Positions 19,781 through 33,400 of a stretch of 64,000 bases of DNA are shown here, in pieces. The notes beneath the pieces were generated by a model. The model saw only the letters and a list, made by a program, of their open reading frames with translations, had not been told where the DNA came from and searched no databases. This DNA is from Petrolisthes cinctipes (Eukaryota > Arthropoda > Malacostraca > Decapoda > Porcellanidae): contig JAWQEG010000003.1 in assembly GCA_033782935.1 (NCBI GenBank), positions 1,314,501 through 1,378,500 on the forward strand. Direction: 5' to 3'. Each line of letters opens with the position of its first letter. The first letter of the stretch is position 1. The translations under genes were made by a program, and so were the position numbers.

Positions 19781-19999
19781 CTTAAAATCGATATTTTAAG
19801 TGTCCAAAGTCGATATGTGCATGCATCTTCTGTACCTTTTTATATCTTAAATTCAGGCTCAAAACACCCGAAAATTCGTTATTTTGGGGTCCCAGAAGCG
19901 ATCTGTATATGCCTACTCGGTGCTAGAATATTCTCAATATATAGGCCCAAAACATTCTAAAAACTGATATTTTAGGTGCCCAAAGTCGATATCTCAAAT

Positions 20000-22900
20000 T
20001 CAGGGCCAAAACACCCGTAAATTCGATATTTTGGGGTCCCAGAAGGGATCTGTACATGCCTACTCCGTGTTAGAGTATTTTCAAAATACAGGCCCAACAC
20101 ATACTGAAAATCGATCTTTTAGGTGCCCAAAAGTCGATATGTGCATGCATCTTCTGTACCCGTTTATATCTCAAATTCAGGCTCCAAACACCTGAAAATT
20201 CGATATTTTTGCGTCCTAGAAGCGATCTGTACATGCCTACTCAGATACAGGCCCAAAACATGCTGAAAATCGATATTTTAGGTGCCCAAAGTCAATATTT
20301 GTATGCATCTTCTTCACTCGTTTATATCTCAAATTCAACCTCAAGACACCCGAAAATTCGATATTTTTGGGTCCCAGAAGCGATCTGTACATGCCTACTC
20401 AGTGCTAGAATGTTTTTTAAAATATAGGCTTAAAACATGCTAAAAATCGATATTTTAAGTGTCCAAAGTCGATATGTGCGTGCATCTTCTGTACCCGTTT
20501 ATATCTCAAATTCAGGCTCAAAACACCCAAAAACTCGGTATTTTTTGGTCCTAGAAGCGATCTGTACATGCCTACTCCTAATTAGAATGTTTTCTAGATA
20601 CAGACCCAAAACATGCTCAAAATCGATATTTTAGGTGCCCAAAAGTCGATATCTGCATGCATCTTCAGTACCTGTTTATATCTCAAATTCAGGCTCAAAA
20701 CACCCGAAAATTCGATATTTTTGGGTTCCAGAAGCGATTTGTACATGCCTACTCCGTGTTAGAGTATTTTCAAAATACAGGTCCATAACATGCTGAAAAT
20801 CGATATTTTAGTGTCAAAGTCAATATGTGCATGCATTTTCTGTACCCGTTTATATCTCAAATTCAGGCTCAAAACACCCGAAAATTCGATATTTTTGGAT
20901 CCCAGAAGCGATCTGTTCATGCCTACTCAGTGCTAGAATATTTTAAAAATATAGGCCCAAAACATGCTAAAAATCGATATGTTAGGTGCCAAAAGTCGAT
21001 ATCTCAAATTCAGGCCCAAAACACCCGAAAATTCTATATTTTGGGGTCCCAGAAGCGATCTGTACATGCCTACTCCGTGTTAGAGTATTTTCAAAATACA
21101 GGCCCAAAACATACAGAAAATCGATATTTTAGGTGCCCAAAAGTCGATATGTGCATGCATCTTCTGTACCCGTTTATATCTCAAATTCAGGCTCCAAACA
21201 CCCGAAAATTCGATATTTTGGGGTCCTAAGCAATCTGTACATGCCAACTCAGATACAGGCCCAACACATGCTGTAAATCGATATTTTAGGTGCCCAAAGT
21301 CAATATGTGTATGTATCTTCTGCACCCGTTTATATCCCAAATTCATCCTCAAAACACCCGAAAATTCGATATTTTTGGGTCCCAGAAGCGATCTGTACAT
21401 GCCTACTCAGTGTTAGAATGTTTTTAAAAATATTGGCTCAAAACATGCTAAAAATCGATATTTTAAGTGTCCAAAGTCGATATGTGCATGCATCTTCTGT
21501 ATCGGTTTATATCTTAAATTCAGGCTCAAAACACCCGAAAATTCGGTGTTTTTGGGTCCCAGAAGCGATCTGTACATGCCTACTCCTAGTTAGAATATTT
21601 TCATGATACAGACCCAAAACATGCTCAAAATCGATATTTTAGGTGACCAAAAGTTGATATGTGCATGCATCTTCTGTACCCGTTTATATCTCAAATTCAG
21701 GCTCAAAACACCCGAAAATTCGATATTTTGGGGTCCCAGAAGCGATCTGTACATGCCTACTCAGTGCTAGAATATTTTCAAAATATAGGCCCAAAACATG
21801 CTAAAAATCGATATTTTTGGTACCCAAAGTCGATATTTCAAATTCAGGACCAAAATACCCGAAAATTCGATATTTTTGGGTCCGAGAAGCGATCTGTACA
21901 TACCTACTCCGTGTTAGACTATTTTCAAAATACAGGCCCAAAACAGACAGAAAATCGATCTTTTAGGTGCCCAAAAGTCGATATGTGGATGCATCTTCTG
22001 TACCCGTTTATATCTCAAATTCAGGCTCCAAACACCCGAAAATTCGATATTTTGGGGTCCCAGAAGCGATCTGTACATGCCTACTCAGATACAGGCCCAA
22101 AACATGCTGAAAATCGATATTTTAGGTGCCCAAAGTCAATATGTGGATGCATCTTCTGTACCCGTTTATATCTCAAATTCAGGCTCCAAACACCCGAAAA
22201 TTCGATATTTTGGGGTCCCAGAAGCGATCTGTACATGCCTACTCAGATACAGGCCCAAAACATGCTGAAAATCGATATTTTAGGTGCCCAAAGTCAATAT
22301 GTGTATGCATCTTCTGGACTAGTTTATATCTCAAATTCAACCTCAAAACACCCGAAAATTCGATATTTTCGGGTCCCAGAAGCGATCTGTACATGCCTAC
22401 TCAGTGCTAGAATGTTTTCAAAATTTAAAATTAAAACATGCTAAAAATCGATATTTTAAGTGTCCAAAGTCGATATGTGCATGCATCTTCTGTACCCGTT
22501 TATATCTCAAATTCAGGCTCAAAACACTCGAAAATTCGGTATAATTGGGTCCTAAAAGGGATCTGTACATGCCTACTCCTAGTTAGAATGTTTTCAAGAT
22601 ACGGACCCAAAAACATGCTCAAAATCGATATTTTAGGTGCCCAAAAGTCGATATGTGCATGTATCTTCAGTACCTGTTTATATCTCAAATTCAGGCTCAA
22701 AACACCCGAATATTCGATATTTTTGGGTCCCAGAAGCGATCTGTACATGCCTACTCCGTGTTAGAGTATTTTCAAAATACAGGCCCAAAACATGCTGAAA
22801 ATCGATATTATAGGTGCCCAAAGTCAATATGTGCATCCATTTTCTGTACCCGTTTATATCTCAAATTCAGGCTCAAAACACACGAAATTTCGATATTTTG

Positions 22901-25790
22901 GGGTCCCAGAAGCGATCTGTACATGCCTACTCAGTGCTAGAATATTTTCAAAATATAGGCCCAAAACATGGTAAAAATCGATATTTTAGGTGCCCAAAGT
23001 CGATATCTTAAATTCAGGCCCAAAACACCCAAAAATTCGATATTTTGGGGTCACAGAAGCGATCTGTACATGCCTACTCCGTGTTAGAGTATTTTCAAAA
23101 TACAGGCCCAAAACATACAGAAAACCGATATTTTAGGTGGCCAAAAGTCGATATGTGCATGCATCTTCTGTACCCGTTTATATCTCAAATTCAGGCTCCA
23201 AACACCCAAAAATTCAATATTTTGGGGTCCGAGAAGCGATCTGTACATGATTACTCAGATACAGGCCCAAAACATGCTGAAAATCGATATTTTAGGTGCC
23301 CAAAGTCAATATGTGTATTCATCTTCAGCACCCGTATATCCCAAATTCAACCTCAAAACACCCGAAAATTCGATATTTTTGGGTCCCAGAAGCGATCTGT
23401 ACATGCCTACTCAGTGCTAGAATGTTTTCAAAATATAGGCTCAAAACATGCCAAAAATCGATATTTTAAGTGTCCAAAGTCGATATGTGCATGCATCTTC
23501 TGCTCTCGTTTATATCTCAAATTCAATGTCAAAACACCCGAAAATTCGATATTTTTGGGTCCCAGATGCGATCTGTACATGCCTACTCAGTGCTAGAATG
23601 TTTTCTCAATATAGATTCAAACCATGCTTAAAATCGATATTTTAAGTGTCCAAAGTCGATATGTGCATGCATCTTCTGTACCTTTTTATATCTTAAAAAT
23701 CAGGCTCAAAACACTTGAAAATTCGATATTTTGGGGTCCCAGAAGCGATCTGTATATGCCTACTCGGTGCTAGAATATTTTCAAAATATAGGCCCAAAAC
23801 ATGCTAAAAATCGATATTTTAGGTGCCCAAAGTCGATATCTCAAATTCAGGGCCAAAACACCCGAAAATTCTATATTTTGTGGTCCCAGAAGGGATCTGT
23901 ACATGCCTACTCCGTGTTAGAGTATTTTCAAAATACAGGCCCAAAACATACTGAAAATCGATCTTTTAGGTGCCCAAAAGTCGATATGTGCATGCATCTT
24001 CTGTACCCGTTTATATCTCAAATTCAGGCTCCAAACACCCGAAAATTCGATATTTTGGGGTCCCAGAAGCGATCTGTATATGCCTACTCGGTGCTAGAAT
24101 ATTTTCAAAATATAGGCCCAAAACATGCTAAAAATCGATATTTTAGGTGCCCAAAGTCGATATCTCAAATTCAGAGCCAAAACACCCGAAAATTCTATAT
24201 TTTGGGGTCCCAGAAGCGATCTGTACATGCCTACTCAGTGCTAGAATGTTTTTAAAAATATAGGCTCAAAACATGCTAAAAATCGATATTTTAAGTGTCC
24301 AAAGTCGATATGTGCATGCATCTTCTGTACCCGTTTATATCTCAAATTCAGGCTCAAAACACTCAAAAACTCGGTATTTTTGGGTCCTAGAAGCGATCTG
24401 TACATGCCTACTCCTAATTAGAATGTTTTCAAGATACAGACCCAAAACATGCTCAAAATCGATATTTTAGGTGCCCAAAAGTCGATATCTGCATGCATCT
24501 TCAGTACCTGTTTATATCTCAAATTCAGGCTCAAAACACCCGAAAATTCGATATTTTTGGATCCCAAAAGCGATCTGTACATGCCTACTCAGTGCTAGAA
24601 TATTTTTAAAATATAGACCCAAAACATGCTAAAAATCGATATGTTAGGTGCCAAAAGTCGATATCTCAAATTCAGGCCCAAAACACCCGAAAATTCTATA
24701 TTTTGGGGTCCCAGAAGCGATCTGTACATGCCTACTCCGTGTTAGAGTATTTTCAAAATACAGGCCCAAAACATACAGAAAATCGATATTTTAGGTGCCC
24801 AAAAGTCGATATGTGCATGCATCTTCTGTACCCGTTTATATCTCAAATTCAGGCTCCAAACACCCGAAAATTCGATATTTTGGGGTCCTAAGCGATCTGT
24901 ACATGCCAACTCAGATACAGGCCCAAAACATGCTGTAAATCGATATTTTAGGTGCCCAAAGTTGATGTGTATGTATCTTCTGCACCCTTTTATATCCCAA
25001 ATTCATCCTCAAAACACCCGAAAATTCGATATTTTTGGGTCCCAGAAGCGATCTGTACATGCCTACTCAGTGTTAGAATGTTTTTAAAAATATTGGCTCA
25101 AAACATGCTAAAAATCGATATTTTAAGTGTCCAAAGTCGATATGTGCATGCATCTTCTGTACCCGTTTATATCTCAAATTCAGGCTCAAAACACACGAAA
25201 ATTCGGTGTTTTTGGGTCCTAGAAGCGATCTGTACATGCCTACTCCTAGTTAGAATGTTTTCATGATACAGACCCAAAACATGCTCAAAATCGTTATTTT
25301 AGGTGACCAAAAGTTGATATGTGCATGCATCTTCTGTACCCGTTTATATCTCAAATTCAGGCTCAAAACACCCGAAAATTCGATATTTTGGGGTCCCAGA
25401 ATCGATCTGTACATGCCTACTCAGATACAGGCCCAAAACATGCTGAAAATCGATATTTTAGGTGCCCTAAGTCAATATGTGTATGCATCTTCTGGACTAG
25501 TTTATATCTCAAATTCAACCTCAAAACACCCGAAAATTCGATATTTTTGGGTCCCAGAAGCGATCTGTACATGCCTACTCAGTGCTAGAATGTTTTTAAA
25601 ATTTAGGATTAAAACATGCTAAAAATCAATATTTTAAGTGTCCAAAGTCGATATGTGCATGCATCTTCTGTACCCGTTTAAATCTCAAATTCTGGCTCAA
25701 AACACTCGAAAATTCGGTATATTTGGGTCCTAAAAGGGATCTGTACATGCCTACTCCTAGTTAGAATGTTTTCAAGATACAGACCCAAAA
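20000..25790 (+). repeat. Satellite segment with mixed short monomers, recurring at 58.9-64.0 kb
   Basis: From here on, monomers shortened by 29 bp (GTCGATATCTCAAATTC junction, first at about 19987) or 18 bp (CTACTCAGATACAGGCCC junction) are frequent, as are AAGTGTCCAAAG-type monomers. The succession of variant monomers from about 21.66 to beyond 25.3 kb is seen again from 58.9 kb to the right edge, at offsets of about 37.1-38.2 kb with intervening insertions and deletions. Confidence 0.7.
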
Positions 25791-26143
25791 ACATGCTCAA
25801 AATCGATATTTTAGGTGCCCAAAAGTCGATATGTGCATGTATCTTCAGTACCTGTTTATATCTCAAATTCAGGCTCAAAACACCCGAAAATTCGATATTT
25901 TTGGATCCCAGAAGCGATCTGTACATGCCTACTCCGTGTTAGAGTATTTTCAAAATACAGGCCCAAAACATGCTGAAAATCGATATTATAGGTGCCCAAA
26001 GTCAATATGTGCATCCATTTTCTGTACCCGTTTATATCTCAAATTCAGGCTCAAAACACACGAAATTTCGATATTTTGGGGTCCCAGAAGCGATCTGTAC
26101 ATGCCTACTCAGTGCTAGAATATTTTCAAAATATAGGCCCAAA

Positions 26144-26290
26144 ACATGCTAAAAATCGATATTTTAGGTGCCCAAAGTCGATATCTCAAATTCAGGCCCA
26201 AAACACCCAAAAATTCGATATTTTGGGGTCCCAGAAGCGATCTGTACATGCCTACTCCGTGTTAGAGTATTTTCAAAATACAGGCCCAAA
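26144..26290 (+). repeat. Representative 147-bp monomer (29-bp internal deletion)
   Basis: The bases between the second TCGATAT box and CTCAAATTC are missing (GTGCATGCATCTT through TTATAT, 29 bp). The lost segment is bounded by ATAT on both sides, compatible with a 4-bp microhomology deletion. The type is seen dozens of times right of about 19.98 kb. Confidence 0.85.
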
Positions 26291-26449
26291 ACATACAGAA
26301 AACCGATATTTTATGTGGCCAAAAGTCGATATGTGCATGCATTTTCTGTACCCGTTTATATCTCAAATTCAGGCTCCAAACACCCGAAAATTCAATATTT
26401 TGGGGTCCGAGAAGCGATCTGTACATGATTACTCAGATACAGGCCCAAA
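26291..26449 (+). repeat. Representative short monomer (18-bp deletion near the end)
   Basis: CTACTCAG joins directly to ATACAGGCCC, dropping TGCTAGAATATTTTCAAA. The resulting length is 157-159 bp depending on single-base changes elsewhere. Confidence 0.85.
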
Positions 26450-27299
26450 ACATGCTGAAAATCGATATTTTAGGTGCCCAAAGTCAATATGTGTATTCAT
26501 CTTCAGCACCCGTATATCCCAAAATCAACCTCAAAACACCCGAAAATTCGATATTTTTGGGTCCCAGAAGCGATCTGTACATGCCTACTCAGTGCTAGAA
26601 TGTTTTCAAAATATAGGCTCAAAACATGCCAAAAATCGATATTTTAAGTGTCCAAAGTCGATATGTGCATGCATCTTCTGTACCCGTTTATATCTCAAAT
26701 TAAGGCTCAAAACACCCGAAAATTCGATGTTTTGGGGTCCCAGAAGCGATCTGTACATGCCTACTCGGTGCTATAATATTTTCAAAATATAGGTCCAAAA
26801 CATGCTAAAAATCGATATTTTAGGTGCCCAAAGTCGATATCTCAAATTCAGGCCGAAAACACCCGAAACTTCGATATTTTGGGGTCCCAGAAGGGATCTG
26901 TACATGCCTACTCCGTGTTAGAGTATTTTCAATATACAGGCCCAAAACATATTGAAAATCGATCTTTTAGGTGCCCAAAAGTCGATATGTGGATGCATCT
27001 TCTGTACCCGTTTATATCTCAAATTCAGGCTCCAAACACCCGAAAATTCGATATTTTGGGATCCCTGAAGCGATCTGTACTTGCCTACTTTGTGTAAGAG
27101 TATTTTCAAAATACAGGCCCAAAACATGCTGAAAATCTATATTTTATTTGACCAAAGTCAATATGTGTATGCATCTTCTGTACCCGTTTATATCCCAAAT
27201 TCAACCTCAAAACACCCGAAAATTCGATATTTTTGGGTCCCAGAAGCGATCTGTACATGCCTACTTAGTGCTAGAATATTTTCAAAATATAGGCCCAAA

Positions 27300-27428
27300 A
27301 CATGCTAAAAATCGATATTTTAGGTGCCCACAGTCGATATCTCAAATTCAGGACCAAAACACACGAAAATTCGATATTTTGGTGTCCCAGAAGCGATCTG
27401 TACATGCCTACTCAGATACAGGCCCAAA
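27300..27428 (+). repeat. Representative 129-bp monomer carrying both deletions
   Basis: Shows the 29-bp junction (GTCGATATCTCAAATTC) and the 18-bp junction (CTCAGATACAGGCCC) in one monomer: 176 minus 47 equals 129. It occurs once per 1990-bp unit and twice per 4359-bp unit. Confidence 0.85.
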
Positions 27429-30400
27429 ACATGCTGAAAATCGATATTTTAAGTGCCCAAAGTCAATATGTGTATGAATCTTCTGCACTCGTTTATATCT
27501 CAAATTCGACCTCAAAACACCCGAAAATTCGATTTTATTGGGTCCCAGAAGCGATCTGTACATGCCTACTCAGTGCTAGAATGTTTTCAAAATATAGGCT
27601 CAAAACATGCTAAAAATCGATATTTTTAGTGTCCAAAGTCGATATGTGCATGCATCTTCTGTACCCGTTTATATCTCAAATTCAGGCTCAAAACACCCGA
27701 AAATTCGGTATTTTTGGGTCCTAAAAGCGATCTGTACATGTCTACTCCTAGTTAGAATGTTTTCTAGATGTAGACCCAAAAGATGCTCAAAATCGATATT
27801 TTAGGTGCCCAAAAGTCGATATGTGCATGTATCTTCAGTACCTGTTTATATCTCAAATTCAGGCTCAAAACACCCGAAAATTCGATATTTTTGGGTCCCA
27901 GAAACGATCTGTACATGCCTACTCCGTGTTAGAGTATTTTCGAAATACAGGCCCAAAACATGCTGAAAATCGATATTATAGGTGCCCAAAGTCAATATGT
28001 GCATCCATTTTCTGTACACGTTTATATCTCAAATTCATGCTCAAAACACACGAAATTTCGATATTTTGGGGTCCCAGAAGCGATCTGTACATGCCTACTC
28101 AGTGCTAGAATATTTTCAAAATATAGGCCCAAAACATGCTAAAAATCGATATTTTAGGTGCCCTAAGTCGATATCTCAAATTCAGGCCCAAAACACCCAA
28201 AAATTCGATATTTAGGGGTCCCAGAAGCGATCTGTACATGCCTACTCCGTGTTAGAGTATTTTCAAAATACAGGCCCAAAACATACAGAAAACCGATATT
28301 TTATTTGGCCAAAAGTCGATATGTGAATGCATCTTCTGTACCCGTTTATATCTCAAATTCAGGCTCCAAACACCCGAAAATTCAATATTTTGGGGTCAGA
28401 GATGCGATCTGTACATGATTACTCAGATACAGGCCCAAAACATGCTTAAAATCGATATTTTAGGTGCCCAAAGTCAATATGTGTATTCATCTTCAGCACC
28501 CGTATATCCCAAATTCAACCTCAAAACACCCGAAAATTCGATATTTTTGGGTCCCAGAAGCGATCTGTACATGCCTACTCAGTGCTAGAATGTTTTCAAA
28601 ATACAGGCTCAAAACATGCCAAAAATCGATATTTTAAGTGTCCAAAGTCGATATGTGCATGCATCTTCTGTACCCGTTTATATCTCAAATTAAGGCTCAA
28701 AACACCCGAAAATTCGATGTTTTGGGGTCCCAGAAGCGATCTGTACATGCCTACTCGGTGCTATAATATTTTCAAAATATAGGTCCAAAACATGCTAAAA
28801 ATCGATATTTTAGGTGCCCAAAGTCGATATCTCAAATTCAGGCCGAAAACACCCGAAAATTCGATATTTTGGGGTCCCAGAAGGGATCTGTACATGCCTA
28901 CTCCGTGTTAGAGTATTTTCAATATACAGGCCCAAAACATACTGAAAATCGATCTTTTAGGTGCCCAAAAGTCGATATGTGGATGCATCTTCTGTACCCG
29001 TTTATATCTCAAATTCAGGCTCCAAACACCCGAAAATTCGATATTTTGGGGTCCCTGAAGCGATCTGTACTTGCCTACTTTGTGTAAGAGTATTTTCAAA
29101 ATACAGGCCCAAAACATGCTGAAAATCTATATTTTATTTGACCAAAGTCAATATGTGTATGCATCTTCTGTACCCGTTTATATCCCAAATTCAACCTCAA
29201 AACACCCGAAAATTCGATATTTTTGGGTCCCAGAAGCGATCTGTACATGCCTACTTAGTGCTAGAATATTTTCAAAATATAGGCCCAAAACATGCTAAAA
29301 ATCGATATTTTAGGTGCCCACAGTCGATATCTCAAATTCAGGCCCAAAACACACGAAAATTCGATATTTTGGTGTCCCAGAAGCGATCTATACATGCCTA
29401 CTCAGATACAGGCCCAAAACATGCTGAAAATCGATATTTTAAGTGCCCAAAGTCAATATGTGTATGAATCTTCTGCACTCGTTTATATCTCAAATTCGAC
29501 CTCAAAACACCCGAAAATTCGATTTTATTGGGTCCCAGAAGCGATCTGTACATGCCTACTCAGTGCTAGAATGTTTTCAAAATATAGGCTCAAAACATGC
29601 TAAAAATCGATATTTTTAGTGTCCAAAGTCGATATGTGCATGCATCTTCTGTACCCGTTTATATCTCAAATTCAGGCTCAAAACACCCGAAAATTCGGTA
29701 TTTTTGGTTCCTAAAAGCGATCTGTACATGTCTACTCCTAGTTAGAATGTTTTCTAGATATAGACCCAAAAGATGCTCAAAATCGATATTTTAGGTGCCC
29801 AAAAGTCGATATGTGCATGTATCTTCAGTACCTGTTTATATCTCAATTTCAGGCTCAAAACACCCGAAAATTCGATATTTTTGGGTCCCAGAAGCGATCT
29901 GTACATGCCTACTCCGTGTTAGAGTATTTTCAAAATACAGGCCCAAAACATGCTGAAAATCGATATTATAGGTGCCCAAAGTCAATATGTGCATCCATTT
30001 TCTGTACACGTTTATATCTCAAATTCAGGCTCAAAACACACGAAATTTCGATATTTTGGGGTCCCAGAAGCGATCTGTACATGCCTACTCAGTGCTAGAA
30101 TATTTTCAAAATATAGGCCCAAAACATGCTAAAAATCGATATTTTAGGTGCCCTAAGTCGATATCTCAAATTCAGGCCCAAAACACCCAAAAATTCGATA
30201 TTTAGGGGTTCCAGAAGCGATCTGTACATGCCTACTCCGTGTTAGAGTATTTTCAAAATACAGGCCCAAAACATACAGAAAACCGATATTTTAGGTGGCC
30301 AAAAATCGATATGTGCATGCATCTTCTGTACACGTTTTTATCTCAAATTCAGGCTCCAAACACCCGAAAATTCAATATTTTGGGGTCAGAGATGCGATCT

Positions 30401-33400
30401 GTACATGATTACTCAGATACAGGCCCAAAACATGCTGAAAATCGATATTTTAGGTGCCCAAAGTCAATATGTGTATTCATCTTCAGCACCCGTATATCCC
30501 AAATTCAACCTCAAAACACCCGAAAATTCGATATTTTTGGGTCCCAGAAGCGATCTGTACATGCCTACTCAGTGCTAGAATGTTTTCAAAATATAGGCTC
30601 AAAACATGCCAAAAATCGATATTTTAAGCGTCCAAAGTCGACATGTGCATGCATCTTCTGTACCCGTTTATATCTCAAATTAAGGCTCAAAACACCCGAA
30701 AATTCGATGGTTTGGGGTCCCAGAAGCGATCTGTACATGCCTACTCGGTGCTATAATATTTTCAAAATATAGGTCCAAAACATGCTAAAAATCGATATTT
30801 TAGGTGCCTAAAGTCGATATCTCAAATTCAGGCCGAAAACACCCAAAAATTCGATATTTTGGGGTCCCAGAAGGGATCTGTACATGCCTACTCCGTGTTA
30901 GAGTATTTTCAATATACAGGCCCAAAACATACTGAAAATCAATCTTTTAGGTGCCCAAAAGTCGATATGTGGATGCATCTTCTGTACCCGTTTATATCTC
31001 AAATTCAGGCTCCAAACACCCGAAAATTCGATATTTTGGGGTCCCTGAAGCGATCTGTAGTTGCCTACTTTGTGTAAGAGTATTTTCAAAATACAGGCCC
31101 AAAACATGCTGAAAATCTATATTTTATTTGACCAAAGTCAATATGTGTATGCATCTTCTGTACCCGTTTATATCCCAAATTCAACCTCAAAACACCCAAA
31201 AATTCGATATTTTTGTGTCCCAGAAGCGATCTGTACATGCCTACTTAGTGCTAGAATATTTTCAAAATATAGGCCCAAAATATGCTAAAAATCGATATTT
31301 TAGGTGCCCACAGTCGATATCTCAAATTCAGGCCCAAAACACACGAAAATTCGATATTTTGGTGTCCCAGAAGCGATCTGTACATGCCTACTCAGATACA
31401 GGCCCAAAACATGCTGAAAATCGATATTTTAGGTGCCCAAAGTCAAAATGTGTATGAATCTTCTGCACTCGTTTATATATCAAATTCAACCTCAAAACAC
31501 CCGAAAATTCGATTTTATTGGGTCCCAGAAGCGATCTGTACATGCCTACTCAGTGCTAGAATGTTTTCAAAATATAGGCTCAAAACATGCTAAAAATCGA
31601 TATTTTTAGTGTCCAAAGTCGATATGTGCATGCATCTTTTGTACCCGTTTATATCTCAAATTCAGGCTCAAAACACCCAAAAATTCGGTATTTTTGGGTC
31701 CTAGAAGAGATCTGTACATGTCTACTCCTAGTTAGAATGTTTTCAAGATATAGACCCAAAAGATGCTCAAAATCGATATTTTAGGTGCCCAAAAAACGAT
31801 ATGTGCATGCATCTTCAGTACCTGTTTATATCTCAAATTCAGGCTCAAAACACACGGAAATTCGATATTTTGGGGTCCCAGAATCGATCTGTACATGCCA
31901 AGTCAGATACAGGCCCAAAACATGCTGTAAATTGATATTTTAGGTTCCCAAAGTCAATATGTGTATGTATCTTCTGCACCCGTTTATATCCCAAATTCAA
32001 CCTCAAAACACCCGAAAATTCGATATTTTTGAGTCCCAGAAGCGATCTGTACATGCCTACTCAGTGCTAGAATGTTTTCAAAATATAGGCTCAAAACATG
32101 TTAAAAATCGATATTTTAAGTGTCCAAAGTCGATATGTGCATGCATCTTCGGTACCCGTTTATATCTCAAATTCAGGCTCAAAACACCCGAAAATTCGAT
32201 ATTTTTGGGTCTCAGAAGCGATCTGTACATGCCTACTCAAATACAGGCCCAAAACATACTGAAATTCGATATTTTATGAGCCCAAAGTCAATATGTGTAT
32301 GCATCTTCTGCACTCGTTTATATCTCAAATTCAACCTCAAAACACCCGAAAATTCGATATTTTTTGGTCCCAGAAGCGATCTGTACATGCCTACTCAGTG
32401 CTAGAATGTTTTCAAAATATAGGCTCAAAACATGCCAAAAATCGATATTTTAAGTGTCCAAAGTCGATATGTGCATGCATCTTCTGTACCCGTTTATATC
32501 TCAAATTAAGGCTCAAAACACCCGAAAATTCGATGTTTTGGGGTCCCAGAAGCGATCTGTACATGCCTACTCGGTGCTATAATATTTTCAAAATATAGGT
32601 CCAAAACATGCTAAAAATCGATATTTTAGGTGCCCAAAGTCGATATCTCAAATTCAGGCCGAAAACACCCGAAAATTCGATATTTTGGGGTCCCAGAAGG
32701 GATCTGTACATGCCTACTCCGTGTTAGAGTATTTTCAAAATACAGGCCCAAAACATGCTGAAAATCTATATTTTATTTGACCAAAGTCAATATGTGTATG
32801 CATCTTCTGTACCCGTTTATATCCCAAATTCAACCTCAAAACACCCGAAAATTCGATATTTTTGTGTCCCAGAAGCGATCTGTACATGCCTACTTAGTGC
32901 TAGAATATTTTCAAAATATAGGCCCAAAACATGCTAAAAATCGATATTTTAGGTGCCCACAGTCGATATCTCAAATTCAGGCCCAAAACACACGAAAATT
33001 CGATATTTTGGTGTCCCAGAAGCGATCTGTACATGCCTACTCAGATACAGGCCCAAAACATGCTGAAAATCGATATTTTAAGTGCCCAAAGTCAATATGT
33101 GTATGAATCTTCTGCACTCGTTTATATCTCAAATTCGACCTCAAAACACCCGAAAATTCGATTTTATTGGGTCCCAGAAGCGATCTGTACATGCCTACTC
33201 AGTGCTAGAATGTTTTCAAAATATAGGCTCAAAACATGCTAAAAATCGATATTTTTAGTGTCCAAAGTCGATATGTGCATGCATCTTCTGTACCCGTTTA
33301 TATCTCAAATTCAGGCTCAAAACACCCGAAAATTCGGTATTTTTGGGTCCTAAAAGCGATCTGTACATGTCTACTCCTAGTTAGAATGTTTTCTAGATAT

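Larger units (their letters stand above)
9436..19790 (+). repeat. Proximal satellite domain: heterogeneous, mostly full-length monomers
   Basis: Monomers here are nearly all 175-177 bp. They include a subfamily with GTGCAAAAAGTCG after the first box (about 10174 to 18846) that I did not see further right. The first 18-bp-shortened copy is near 17590, and the first 29-bp-shortened copies come only near 19990, in the next domain. Repeats of higher order are local and small (352, 704, 877, 1409 and 1988 bp). Confidence 0.75.

Noticed and set aside
21659..22444. Long open frame (261 codons) in the satellite, and a similar 266-codon frame at 25992-26792
   Set aside because: Its translation is the monomer repeated. 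It stays open because several variant monomers (177, 174, 159, 147, 129 bp) have lengths divisible by three. No start context, domain or codon bias supports a gene.
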